From: Nitrincola tibetensis
GTDB lineage: Bacteria > Pseudomonadota > Gammaproteobacteria > Pseudomonadales > Balneatricaceae
Length of the DNA stretch: 64,000 nt
Assembly (NCBI RefSeq): GCF_003284585.1
Contig: NZ_QKRX01000001.1
Location: forward strand, 372,001-436,000
Direction: 5' to 3'
Shown: positions 7,156-15,102 of the stretch, piece by piece
Numbering within the stretch: the first letter of the stretch is position 1
Layout of the letters: every line of letters begins with the position of its first letter
The notes under the pieces: generated by a model
What the model was told of the DNA's origin: nothing
Seen by the model: the letters and a program-made list of their open reading frames with translations, nothing else
Database searches by the model: none
Made by a program: the position numbers and the translations under genes

Positions 7156-7236
7156 TTGTTAACTAAGTTTGTTATTAAAGAGTACGAAGAAAACGGGTAT
7201 CTCTTTCTTAGAGGTTTTTTAGCGAGAGCGAGCTTC
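7156..7236 (+). pseudogene. PhyH dioxygenase 5' remnant
   Basis: The first codons of the dioxygenase (LTKFVIKEYEENGYLFLRGF) are present. A one-base loss in the T-run near 7220 then shifts the frame, and the sequence jumps to the leader of the YcaQ-like gene. Only this stub remains of the gene that is full-length at 3459-4235. Confidence 0.85.
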
Positions 7237-7434
7237 TCCCCACGGGATAAAGTTTAAATAGGAGAGAGGCTGGCATGGCCACGATTGGAGTTGAAGGTCC
7301 ACAAGAATTGGCGCGTTTACGTTGTTTAGCTTTGGCTGCTCAAGGGTTGCTGCACGCTCAGCCCTTTGGACGTGGCTTGTCGGGAGCACGGAAAGCGATT
7401 AACCATCTCGGTTATGTGCAAGTCGATACTATTT
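7236..7434. repeat. Duplicated block B, copy 2
   Basis: Partner of 4326-4524, diverging exactly after ACTATTT, where copy 1 jumps to the C-terminal part of the gene and copy 2 continues into the middle. Confidence 0.95.
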
Positions 7435-7643
7435 CGGTGGTGGAGCGAGCACATCATCATGTTTTTCACTCTAGGGTTCCTGGGTTCGCCCCCGCGATGA
7501 CTAACAAAAGGTTGCTTGATGGCGATATTTTCGAGTATTGGGCACATGCTGCTGCATTTTTGCCTATGGCCGATTTTCGTTTTTCCTTACATTACAAACA
7601 TGCTATTAAAAGTGGCCAGACCCATTCTGATAGTCTTTTATAG
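7275..7643 (+). pseudogene. ycaQ: YcaQ/AlkX-like DNA glycosylase, C-terminally truncated
   Basis: The 122-residue frame matches the first quarter of YcaQ (about 410 residues): QELARLRCLALAAQGLL, the QVD motif in YVQVDTISVVERAHHH, and FEYWAHAAAFLPMADFRF. The match fades at about residue 112 and a stop follows. The winged-helix, basic and C-terminal segments are absent. Copies 1 and 2 retain partly complementary pieces of one ancestral gene, but neither encodes a full enzyme. A methyltransferase gene begins 35 bases later. Confidence 0.85.
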
Positions 7644-7678
7644 TATAAATGCGGGTGTTAACCCATACAGGAAATCAT

Positions 7679-8137
7679 ATGCGCTCTCTTGAACTTGCTA
7701 TTCCGCCTGTTGCTCTTGCCGTCCTTTTCGCTATCGGTATGATATTTCTGACATATGTTGCTCCAACTGCAGTGCCCGTCCCTGCGAGGATAGGTATTAC
7801 CGCGACTTTGGTGCTTATTGGCGCGTTAGTTGCTCTTGCTGGTGTGTATTCGTTTCGCCAACAGAAGACCACCGTAAACCCCTTTACACCAGAGAAGTCT
7901 TCCTCGCTTATAGTAACTGGTATCTATCGCTTCAGTCGTAATCCTATGTATCTACGTTTCTTTATTGCACTGCTGGGGTTGTGTGTATACCTTGCTAATT
8001 GGGCATCTGCTTTTTTGCTTCCAGCATTTGTTGCTTATATGAATTGTTTCCAAATCAAACCTGAGGAGCGTGCACTCGAGAAGCTTTTCGGTCAGCAGTT
8101 TCTTGATTACTGCAAGTCCGTTAGGCGCTGGCTTTGA
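7679..8137 (+). CDS. Isoprenylcysteine/phospholipid methyltransferase-family membrane protein
   Basis: A 152-residue protein with about four membrane helices and the PEMT/ICMT C-terminal signature: GIYRFSRNPMYL after the second pair of helices, then EERALEKLFGQQFLDYC near the end. In this family those residues bind S-adenosylmethionine at the membrane surface. ATG 7679 is chosen over the upstream ATG 7649 because ACAGGA at 7667-7672 is correctly spaced and the extra ten residues are polar. Substrate unknown; many bacterial members are uncharacterised. Confidence 0.75.
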   Translation: MRSLELAIPPVALAVLFAIGMIFLTYVAPTAVPVPARIGITATLVLIGALVALAGVYSFRQQKTTVNPFTPEKSSSLIVTGIYRFSRNPMYLRFFIALLGLCVYLANWASAFLLPAFVAYMNCFQIKPEERALEKLFGQQFLDYCKSVRRWL

Positions 8138-8180
8138 GCTCGAATGATCGTTCAGTCAACAATTTTGTTCCTGCATACCT

Positions 8181-8274
8181 AAGCTAGCAGCCATGTTCTG
8201 CATAACGAGTATAAATGCTTAAACAGATGCAGTCGGTGGAGTTATCACTGGAGCCATACGATGGCTCCTTAATT
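8181..8274. repeat. 94-bp hairpin-ended repeat, copy E2
   Basis: Partner of 6621-6714, about 90 percent identical by direct comparison. It lies between the PEMT-type gene and the SUKH-type gene. The same perfect GGAGCCAT/ATGGCTCC stem ends it, and unique sequence resumes immediately, here containing the SUKH gene's ribosome-binding site. Confidence 0.85.
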
Positions 8275-8290
8275 CAGAGGAATTTTTTCG

Positions 8291-9043
8291 ATGGCTTTTG
8301 GACATGTTTATTTGGTAACGAGTCGCTTGAATACTGTGACGCCTGAACAAGTCGCGAGTGCCGAGGAAACGCTCGGCTTCAAGTTTCCCGATGGTTACTC
8401 TGATTTCGTTACACGATTGGGCGAGGGGAGCTACTCGAATTTCGTTCGTGTTTATTTGCCTTCTCGGATTGTTGAGGAGCATCGTGAATTCCAAGATCGT
8501 TGGAAACAGTATTTCTTTTGGGACAAGGGACATGAGGTTCTTACTAAGGAACAGATAGTCGAGTCATTTATTATTGCCGATACAGTGCAGGGTGATGAGT
8601 TGATTTTCCATCCGGCGCAACCCAATCGCCTGTTTGTTTTACCGCGTTATCATGACACTGTCTTTGTGGCGGGAAATGGTTTTCCTGCGGCTGTGGACTG
8701 GCTTTGTAAATCGGGTCAATTAACTGATCCCATCACATTCGATTGCTTTGAATCATGGCAACAACGCCGAAGTTTCAAGTTTGTAGGTCCCGGACAATTC
8801 GAAACGGTAGCAAAAGCGCTAGAAGGCCTTGGTATTCATGATCACATACAAACTGACGAAGAATATCCATTGCTTGAGATCTTTGTTTCTGATTTTCAAG
8901 GTAAGGTCGTTCTTACTGCGTATGACTCGCATGCGACAGCATGGCTGACTCATGATGCTGAAGCGAACACCAAAGCGTTGGAAAGAGCGATTGCTTGCCT
9001 TGAAGGCTTGGGGTTGGTTTGTCAGCCGGATACAAATGAATAA
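8291..9043 (+). CDS. SMI1/KNR4 (SUKH)-family protein, likely immunity protein
   Basis: A 250-residue soluble protein. The N-terminal 130 residues carry SUKH features: TPEQVASAEETLGFKFPDGY followed by DFVTRLGEG, then a hydrophobic core ending near NGFPAAVDWLCKSG. The C-terminal 100 residues (from about FVGPGQFETVAKAL) are a separate alpha/beta segment I do not recognise. SUKH proteins are widespread immunity proteins against contact-dependent and polymorphic toxins. No toxin gene is adjacent, so it may be an orphan. GAGG at 8277-8280 supports the start. Confidence 0.65.
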   Translation: MAFGHVYLVTSRLNTVTPEQVASAEETLGFKFPDGYSDFVTRLGEGSYSNFVRVYLPSRIVEEHREFQDRWKQYFFWDKGHEVLTKEQIVESFIIADTVQGDELIFHPAQPNRLFVLPRYHDTVFVAGNGFPAAVDWLCKSGQLTDPITFDCFESWQQRRSFKFVGPGQFETVAKALEGLGIHDHIQTDEEYPLLEIFVSDFQGKVVLTAYDSHATAWLTHDAEANTKALERAIACLEGLGLVCQPDTNE

Positions 9044-9217
9044 TGATGAAAAACACCTTCCTTAGCGAAAGGCTAGAGCTTAGCGTCAGGTTTGTTCTAG
9101 ATTTGGACAGCTAGCCTGTTTATACTGGGTTCGTTTAGTGTTTGTGTTTTAATACCAAGGGATTAATAGTATTTATGCTACAGGGTTGGCTAATTTAAAT
9201 CGATTGGGTGGGTTGGT

Positions 9218-10063
9218 ATGAGTATTGAAAGTCCTATATTTATTAGAAATATTCACTTTCCGATCCAGGATGTTAAGCAGCATGATTGGTTTGAGGGGGA
9301 TCCCCTGAGAACATCTTATTGTGATGCTTTGTCTGTGCTTTTCCCAGCAGGTGAGCGCTTTTTTATCAAATCTGTTAAGCATTATCTTGATAAAATTGAA
9401 GACCCCGATTTTCGAGAAGAAGTTCGCCGCTTTTGTATTCAAGAAGCGTTTCATACAAGAGAACATGAGGCATACAATGCTCAGTTAGCTTCCTATGGTT
9501 ATGACGTGGAAAAAATGGAAGCACGAGTTATAAAAGCGCTTGGAAGGGTTAAATCTCCCATTGTGCAACTTGCGTTTACTGTTGCGATTGAACACTTGAC
9601 GGCTACCTTATCCTATTTGATTTTGAAAGATCCGAAAGTATTAGCGAAGGTAACGCCTGTTTATCGAGATTTATGGACTTGGCACGCACTTGAAGAAATG
9701 GAGCATAAGGCCGTTGCCTTTGATGTCTATCAACTGGTGACGCGGAACCTATCTCCATGGAAACGCTATATGTTAAGAGTTGGTGCGCTCTTTGCTGTGA
9801 CGATCGACATACATAGAATGTTGTTAATCAATTTTAATGAAATGCTGACTCATCGAGGCGAATCAAAAGGGCCCAAAATGTGGTTAAAATCTGCTTGGTC
9901 CTTATTTGGTAACCCTGGATATTATCGTCGAGTGATTTTTCACTATTTACGGTTTTATTCTCCTTTTTTTCATCCTTGGAAAGGTGATGATGGTAAGTTA
10001 ATGCGCCAAGGACGACAGGAGCTAAATAATATGATGAATGTAGAACCTAAGCATGTCGACTAA
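9218..10063 (+). CDS. Metal-dependent hydrolase family protein (COG3687-type)
   Basis: A 281-residue, mainly helical protein. Glu/His motifs spaced as in ferritin-like di-metal proteins are visible: IQEAFHTREH near residues 73-82, FTVAIEHLT near 122-130 and WHALEEMEHKAVAFD near 154-168. These fit the metal-dependent hydrolase family often found next to acyl or fatty-acid genes. A substrate is not established. It overlaps the following methyltransferase by 11 bases, so the two form one unit. It marks the return from the accessory region to core-like sequence. Confidence 0.65.
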   Translation: MSIESPIFIRNIHFPIQDVKQHDWFEGDPLRTSYCDALSVLFPAGERFFIKSVKHYLDKIEDPDFREEVRRFCIQEAFHTREHEAYNAQLASYGYDVEKMEARVIKALGRVKSPIVQLAFTVAIEHLTATLSYLILKDPKVLAKVTPVYRDLWTWHALEEMEHKAVAFDVYQLVTRNLSPWKRYMLRVGALFAVTIDIHRMLLINFNEMLTHRGESKGPKMWLKSAWSLFGNPGYYRRVIFHYLRFYSPFFHPWKGDDGKLMRQGRQELNNMMNVEPKHVD

Positions 10064-10880
10064 GCTTTTAAAACGCTTTTTAAGCGCTATCAATCAAGGC
10101 ACTGCACCTCAGTGGCTGCAGAAATTTGTATGGCGCAGTTGGTATAACCTAATGGCTTGGCGCTGGAAGGATGACCAGTGGACCTTTATGAATTACGGTT
10201 GGTTACCATCAGCAAAGCAGTCAGTTTTTCCGCTGGATAGTAAAGATGAGCCTGATAGAGCATTTATTGGTCTCTATCATCATTTAGCTCAGTGCGTAGA
10301 GTTGTCTGGAAAATGCGTTGTAGAGGTGGGTTCAGGCAGAGGTGGCGGTGCATCCTATATTGCACGCTATCATCACCCTCGTTCGATGGTAGGCATGGAC
10401 TTTTCAAGTCGTGCAATCGAATTAAGTAAACGTTTGCATCGTGACATACCAGGGCTCAGTTTCTTGCAGGGTGATGCAGAACAGATGCCATTCGATTCTG
10501 ACTCCTTTGATGTCGTATTGAATGTTGAGTCCTCTCATTGTTATGGCAACATGGCTGCGTTCGTTTCCGAAGTGGTACGCGTTTTGAAACCAGATGGATA
10601 TCTTGCTTGGGTTGATATTCGCGGTAAAGAGATGTTGGCAACGACCGAAAAGGCGTTTCAACATCCGCAGCTAACACTTGTTCATAGTGAACTTATTAAT
10701 GAAGGCGTGGTGCGTGCACTTGACGCAGCGTCTGAGCGAAAGCAACAGGCCATAGATCGAATCTCTGTTGGACAGGGGGTCATAAAGCAGTTTGCCGCAA
10801 TGCCCGGCACCCCACTGTATAAAGGTTTGTCAAATGGCTCGGTGCAGTATTTATGTCGAGTGTATCAGCGCAATACCTAA
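10053..10880 (+). CDS. Class I SAM-dependent methyltransferase
   Basis: A 275-residue protein with a Rossmann-fold methyltransferase core. Motif I is VVEVGSGRGGGASYIA (about 89-104), an acidic residue ends strand 2 (VGMDFS), GDAEQMPF is motif II, DVVLNVESSHCY is motif III, and VLKPDGYLAWVD is post-motif. The C-terminal third is a variable substrate-binding part. The overall layout resembles phthiotriol-type and sterol-type C/O-methyltransferases. Coupling with the metal-dependent hydrolase suggests a common small lipophilic substrate, which is inference. Confidence 0.75.
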   Translation: MSTKLLKRFLSAINQGTAPQWLQKFVWRSWYNLMAWRWKDDQWTFMNYGWLPSAKQSVFPLDSKDEPDRAFIGLYHHLAQCVELSGKCVVEVGSGRGGGASYIARYHHPRSMVGMDFSSRAIELSKRLHRDIPGLSFLQGDAEQMPFDSDSFDVVLNVESSHCYGNMAAFVSEVVRVLKPDGYLAWVDIRGKEMLATTEKAFQHPQLTLVHSELINEGVVRALDAASERKQQAIDRISVGQGVIKQFAAMPGTPLYKGLSNGSVQYLCRVYQRNT

Positions 10881-10891
10881 TCATAGGTATT
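10872..10891 (+). terminator. Hairpin over the methyltransferase stop codon
   Basis: AATACCTA pairs perfectly with TAGGTATT across a 4-base loop, and the stem includes the TAA stop. No U-run follows directly (TTTTT is at 10914-10918), so it is a weak terminator candidate between convergent genes. Confidence 0.35.
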
Positions 10892-10924
10892 CGCTATGCC
10901 TTGTGTTGTCAGTTTTTCGATTAT

Positions 10925-11758
10925 CTACCTGCTTATCGGTTCAGAGTCTGTTTCTGGGTTAATTTGACTTTGCCGCGCTTCATGTCGGCGCTTTAATTCA
11001 TAGGCGGCGGCAAACAGAATGGTGATCAGGATTAAAATTAGCCCCAATGCGTTCACTGCAGGTGTCAGCCCCGTACGTACCTTTGAGGCAATATAAATAG
11101 TCAGTGTGGTGTCATGGCCCTTCACAAACAGCGTGGTATTGTAGTTTTCGAAGGATTGCAGAAAGGCAATGACAGCCGCCGACAGGATGGCAGGCATCAA
11201 GTAGGGCAGGAGTATGCGACGGAAGACCTGAAAGTGCGAAGCCCCTAGGCTGAAGGCGGCATTCTCCAGTGTTCGGTCAAAGCGTTGCAGGCGTGCCAGT
11301 ATCATCAGCATGACATAGGCGGCAATAAACGTTGTCTGTGCAATCATGGTTAGAAAAATCCCACCACTCACACCTAAGCTGCGCCAAAAGATCAGTGTGG
11401 AGATACCAATAATGACACCAGGTGTCAGCAGCGGTGACAGCATCAGCCCGTAGAGGAAGTTTTTGCCGTTACCACGGTAGGTCGAAAGAAACAGCGCACA
11501 AGCCACGCCGATCGGCACGGCGATCACCAACACGCCAGCGGCGATAATGGCACTGTTACCCAGTGCCTGCCACATACCGGAGTCATTCCATAACTCCTCA
11601 AACCACTTGAATGTGGTACCTCGCCAGGGCGAGATGGTTGGAAAACGGCTGTCGTTGAAGGTTGCGGCTGACATGATAATCAGTGGCGTAAACAGATACA
11701 GAAAGAACAGGGTAATGTAAAAGCGTATGCCCCATTTCAAGATGCTATGTGAACTCAT
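10925..11758 (-). CDS. potC: Spermidine/putrescine-type ABC permease, PotC-like
   Basis: A 277-residue inner-membrane permease with six predicted helices. The cytoplasmic EAA loop reads ENAAFSLGASHFQVFRRILLPYLMP, with the conserved GAS and G/R positions that contact the ATPase. The N-terminus (LFLYLFTPLIIM and FNDSRFPTISPWRGTTFKWFEELW) is typical of PotC/PotI subunits. Its start overlaps the preceding PotB-like gene by four bases (ATGA). It is the last gene of the four-gene importer unit. The substrate may be polyamine or a related cation. Confidence 0.8.
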   Translation of the reverse strand: MSSHSILKWGIRFYITLFFLYLFTPLIIMSAATFNDSRFPTISPWRGTTFKWFEELWNDSGMWQALGNSAIIAAGVLVIAVPIGVACALFLSTYRGNGKNFLYGLMLSPLLTPGVIIGISTLIFWRSLGVSGGIFLTMIAQTTFIAAYVMLMILARLQRFDRTLENAAFSLGASHFQVFRRILLPYLMPAILSAAVIAFLQSFENYNTTLFVKGHDTTLTIYIASKVRTGLTPAVNALGLILILITILFAAAYELKRRHEARQSQINPETDSEPISR

Positions 11759-12642
11759 CTGGCAATATCTCCCAGACCTACTTTAAACAGACGCATCATC
11801 AGCACAATAAAACCGATGCAGAGTAACAGCAGAATAAAGGCATAGGCCGCCCCCTGATTCCAGTCACCGCCCTCGAAAAACCAGTTGTAGATAATCTGTG
11901 TAAACCAGCGGCTGCCCGGAGATCCCAGCAGGGCAGGGACGGCATAACTTCCGGCAGAGAGCATGAACACCATGATACAGCCGGTGGCAATACCGGGCTT
12001 TGCATGCGGAATTATGATGCGATAGTGGGTGCGTATCCAGCCAGATCCCAGATTTCGAGCCGCCTTGATCTGGTTGCTATCGAGGCTTTCGATGGCGTTG
12101 TACAGTGGAAAAATCATGAACAGGATATAGGCATAGACCATCCCGACAATGACACCACCGTCGCCTGACAAAAACCGAATCGGTCGATCAATAAAGCCCA
12201 GGCTGAGCAGCAAGGCATTCAACGGTCCTCGGTAAGAGAGGATGATAAACCAAGAAAAAGTGCGCAGTATCTCGTTAATCCAGAAGGGAATAATGAGCAG
12301 TAGTACGCATAGGGCTGCCTGCCGGGGAGTGGCAACCTTAGCCAAGTAATAGGCCAGCGGATAGCAGAGCAGCAGCGTACAGAAGGTAACGAGCACGCTG
12401 GACCAGATAGTCTTAAAGAAAATACTCTGATGAATGGCGTTATTGGCCAGTGTCGCGTAGTTCTTGAGGGTGTACTGATCGTCCGGGCCACCTATCTGGC
12501 TGGGAGGAAGGTTTGGCCTCAGTGAATAATCAATCATCAGGATCTGCGGCAAAATCACAAGCATCACCAGCCACAGAAACATCAGCAAGAAAATGCCAAT
12601 AGAGACCCAGGGGCCAAAGCGTTCGGATAGCTGCTTAAACAT
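11755..12642 (-). CDS. potB: Spermidine/putrescine-type ABC permease, PotB-like
   Basis: A 295-residue permease with six helices and the PotB/PotH-type N-terminal periplasmic loop. The EAA motif is IKAARNLGSGWIRTHYRIIIPHAKPG, and WINEILRTFSW is a conserved PotB-type segment in the middle. It overlaps the ATPase gene upstream by eight bases and the PotC-like gene downstream by four, so all are translationally coupled. Confidence 0.8.
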   Translation of the reverse strand: MFKQLSERFGPWVSIGIFLLMFLWLVMLVILPQILMIDYSLRPNLPPSQIGGPDDQYTLKNYATLANNAIHQSIFFKTIWSSVLVTFCTLLLCYPLAYYLAKVATPRQAALCVLLLIIPFWINEILRTFSWFIILSYRGPLNALLLSLGFIDRPIRFLSGDGGVIVGMVYAYILFMIFPLYNAIESLDSNQIKAARNLGSGWIRTHYRIIIPHAKPGIATGCIMVFMLSAGSYAVPALLGSPGSRWFTQIIYNWFFEGGDWNQGAAYAFILLLLCIGFIVLMMRLFKVGLGDIAR

Positions 12643-13720
12643 CGCGTGCCCCTGACATGATCATGGCATCTTCGGCGGCGAAGCCAAAAATGATCAGGTT
12701 TCCGGTGGCGACATCATCTAGGTTTAAATCACTCAAGAGTTGAATACGTAGGCGTTGCTGACTTTTCAGAGGGGTTGCTTCTATCATTAAGTATGCGCCC
12801 TCAAAATTCAGCTCCCGAATTTGAGCCATAAAACAGTTGTCACTCATGGAGGTTCGGCGAGTCAGTAACTCTGGACGAATAAACAGCAGGGCCGAATCAC
12901 CAAGATTCAGTGAATCCTGTGTGTGTCCACTTAATCGGCCTAGATCGCCACAATCCAAGGTGACCTGAGTGCCATCAATCGCCACGACCTTACCTTCAAT
13001 GCGATTATTCTCTCCAACAAAGGAAGCGACAAAAGGGGTTGCTGGAGCGCGGTAAAGTGTCATTGGGTCGGCAACCTGTTGCAGCTTGCCCGCCGACATG
13101 ACGGCCACTCGGTCTGACATGGTTAGCGCTTCACCCTGGTCATGGGTAATATAGATAAAGGTGATTCCAGTTTTACGCTGAATGTCTTTCAGTTCTGTCC
13201 GCATATGTTGGCGCAGCTTTAGATCCAGTGCGGAGAGCGGCTCATCCAGGAGCAAAACACGTGGCTCAACCGCCAGAGCTCGTGCGATGGCAATACGTTG
13301 TTTTTGCCCACCCGAGAGGTCACTGATACGTTTATCTCGACACTCAGGCAGCGCCACCAGATTGAGCAGACGCTCGGATACCTTGCGACGTTCGGCTTTG
13401 CGGACACCACGAACCTCAAGACCAAACTCAATGTTCTCTGCAACGGTCATTAGCGGAAAGAGTGCTAAATTCTGAAAGATCATTGAGGTTGGCCGCTTGT
13501 TGGCGGGGACTCGCCGCATATCTTGACCACCGATATGGACAGTTCCCTCAGTGGGCTCAATGAAGCCGCTAATAATATTTAGCAAGGTAGTTTTGCCGCA
13601 TCCGGAAGGACCAAGAAAGCTGAAGAATTCACCCGATTCTATTTTTAAATCGGTTTGTTGAACGGCGACAAAATCGTCGAATTTCATCATGACATGATCA
13701 AGGTGAACACTACTATCCAT
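12635..13720 (-). CDS. potA: Spermidine/putrescine-type ABC ATPase, PotA-like
   Basis: A 361-residue ATPase. Walker A is GPSGCGKTT (about 38-46), the signature is LSGGQKQR, Walker B is LLLDEPLSALD, and the switch His is in THDQGEA. A C-terminal TOBE domain begins near residue 285. Two ATPases couple hydrolysis to import through the two permeases encoded downstream. The gene follows the binding-protein gene after a 69-base gap that contains a hairpin. Confidence 0.85.
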   Translation of the reverse strand: MDSSVHLDHVMMKFDDFVAVQQTDLKIESGEFFSFLGPSGCGKTTLLNIISGFIEPTEGTVHIGGQDMRRVPANKRPTSMIFQNLALFPLMTVAENIEFGLEVRGVRKAERRKVSERLLNLVALPECRDKRISDLSGGQKQRIAIARALAVEPRVLLLDEPLSALDLKLRQHMRTELKDIQRKTGITFIYITHDQGEALTMSDRVAVMSAGKLQQVADPMTLYRAPATPFVASFVGENNRIEGKVVAIDGTQVTLDCGDLGRLSGHTQDSLNLGDSALLFIRPELLTRRTSMSDNCFMAQIRELNFEGAYLMIEATPLKSQQRLRIQLLSDLNLDDVATGNLIIFGFAAEDAMIMSGARDV

Positions 13721-13743
13721 AACGTCTCACATAGCGTCGGTGA

Positions 13744-13771
13744 AGCATGACCCTGAAATCAGGGCCATGCT
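13744..13771 (-). other. Intercistronic hairpin between binding-protein and ATPase genes
   Basis: AGCATG-A-CCCTGA pairs with TCAGGG-C-CATGCT with a single A/C mismatch. No U-run follows on the - strand. Placed between the first gene and the rest of an importer operon, it may protect the upstream mRNA and raise binding-protein output. Confidence 0.5.
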
Positions 13772-13789
13772 AAAGGAATTTTAAGCAAA

Positions 13790-14902
13790 TCAGGCAGACA
13801 GGTAACGGTCCTGATATTCGTTGCGCAGTGCAACATACCAAGGTTCTTGAATGGGCCACCACCACAGATTTTTAAGATCTTCTTCTGTGTAAGAATCAAT
13901 GAAGAACTGTTTGGTTTCTTCTGGTAACAGCTCTGCGGCCCCTTTAGAGGTGGAGTTGTAACCAGTTGCTTTTACAAACATGGCACCGGCTTCAGGGGTG
14001 TAATACCAGTTAATAAACTCGTACACCGCGTCAACATTGTTCGCGTTTTTCGGAATAACAAAGCCTTCCATCCAGGCCATGGCACCCTCTTTGGGGGCCG
14101 CATAGGCCATGGGCTCACCTTCTTTAATCAGGTTGAATGCTGTGCTGTCCCAAGTTTGTCCGATGATCGCGCCATTTGCCAAGAAGGCTCCCTGCGCTTC
14201 ATTTTCAGTGGACCAGAACTGGGCAATCATGTGCTTGTGCTCGGTGGCCACTTTCAGAATGACATCAAAGTTAGCGCGCATGGCCTGCTCATTCTTATAG
14301 GAGTCCAGCAGCGGGAAGGGCAGTTTGCCTGCTTTTTCCAGCCACAGGCCTATGCCGACCAGAGCCGAATGGCCACGCACCGTTACACCATCCGCATGCT
14401 CGGGAAGCCACAAGTCACCATAACTGAGGTTGTTACGGTCTACTTTGGCCAGTTCTTTGTTGTAGCAGATGGCTTCTGTACCCCAGTCTGAGGGTGCAAA
14501 GTAACGCTTACCATCCACAATTCCGCCCACTTCAGAGCCTTCTATCGAACTCTCCAAGGCACCGTCCCAGTTGATGCGGCTGGTATCTAGCGGTTGTACC
14601 AGATCAAACTCAACATAGCCCGGCACACGGTCGACGGTCGGCATAATAATATCGAAGCCGCTGCCGTCGGTTGCACGCAGCGAATTCATCAGCTCATCAT
14701 TGGTACCGTAGGGTGTGAAGGTGGCATTAATACCGGTTTTGGCTTTGAAGTCCGCCAGCATTTCATCCGTGATGTACCCCGCCCAGGCATAAATTCGGAG
14801 TTGACGGCTGGAGGCCAGTGTACTGTTAACAAAAAATGGACTGACGGCAAGTGTTCCAGCCGCAGCAGCTCCTTTCAAAAATTGGCGACGTGAGACGGTC
14901 AT
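13790..14902 (-). CDS. Polyamine-type ABC substrate-binding protein
   Basis: A 370-residue periplasmic binding protein of the PotD/PotF type. The N-terminus SRRQFLKGAAAAGTLAVSP is a twin-arginine signal peptide, so export of the folded protein is likely. The mature part starts near LRIYAWAGYITDEML, the usual first strand, and FDIIMPTVDRV, SDWGTEAICYN and WWWPIQEPWY are family features. ATG 14902 is chosen because AGGA lies eight bases upstream and it gives a proper signal peptide. First gene of the unit. Ligand could be putrescine, spermidine or another amine. Confidence 0.8.
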   Translation of the reverse strand: MTVSRRQFLKGAAAAGTLAVSPFFVNSTLASSRQLRIYAWAGYITDEMLADFKAKTGINATFTPYGTNDELMNSLRATDGSGFDIIMPTVDRVPGYVEFDLVQPLDTSRINWDGALESSIEGSEVGGIVDGKRYFAPSDWGTEAICYNKELAKVDRNNLSYGDLWLPEHADGVTVRGHSALVGIGLWLEKAGKLPFPLLDSYKNEQAMRANFDVILKVATEHKHMIAQFWSTENEAQGAFLANGAIIGQTWDSTAFNLIKEGEPMAYAAPKEGAMAWMEGFVIPKNANNVDAVYEFINWYYTPEAGAMFVKATGYNSTSKGAAELLPEETKQFFIDSYTEEDLKNLWWWPIQEPWYVALRNEYQDRYLSA

Positions 14903-15033
14903 GGCGTATTCCTGATGTTTAAAAAGTTGGATGTTCATCAAGGTTAGACCATATTCCACAAAAGTGAAATATTTATGAAATTACGAACATAAACGAAAAA
15001 TAAACGCGCAACAAGAACTTTTAGATGGGCAGC

Positions 15034-15076
15034 AGTCGCCGCCATGATGGTGACGGAAATCACGGCGGCGGTGACT
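15034..15076. other. GC-rich nested hairpin
   Basis: GCCGCC near 15037-15042 pairs with GGCGGC near 15064-15069, and an inner GGTGA/TCAC stem closes a CGGAAA loop. It stands out in otherwise AT-rich sequence downstream of the EamA gene and upstream of the importer. It may end EamA transcription, but no U-run follows. Confidence 0.45.
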
Positions 15077-15102
15077 AAAGATAACGCAGCCGCCAATCTG
15101 GA

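Larger units (their letters stand above)
6866..7236. repeat. Duplicated block A, copy 2
   Basis: Near-identical partner of 3169-3540. It ends at the same GAGCTTC and is joined directly to block B, so the dioxygenase body and following spacer (3541-4325 in copy 1) are missing. A T-run is one base shorter than in copy 1. Confidence 0.95.
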
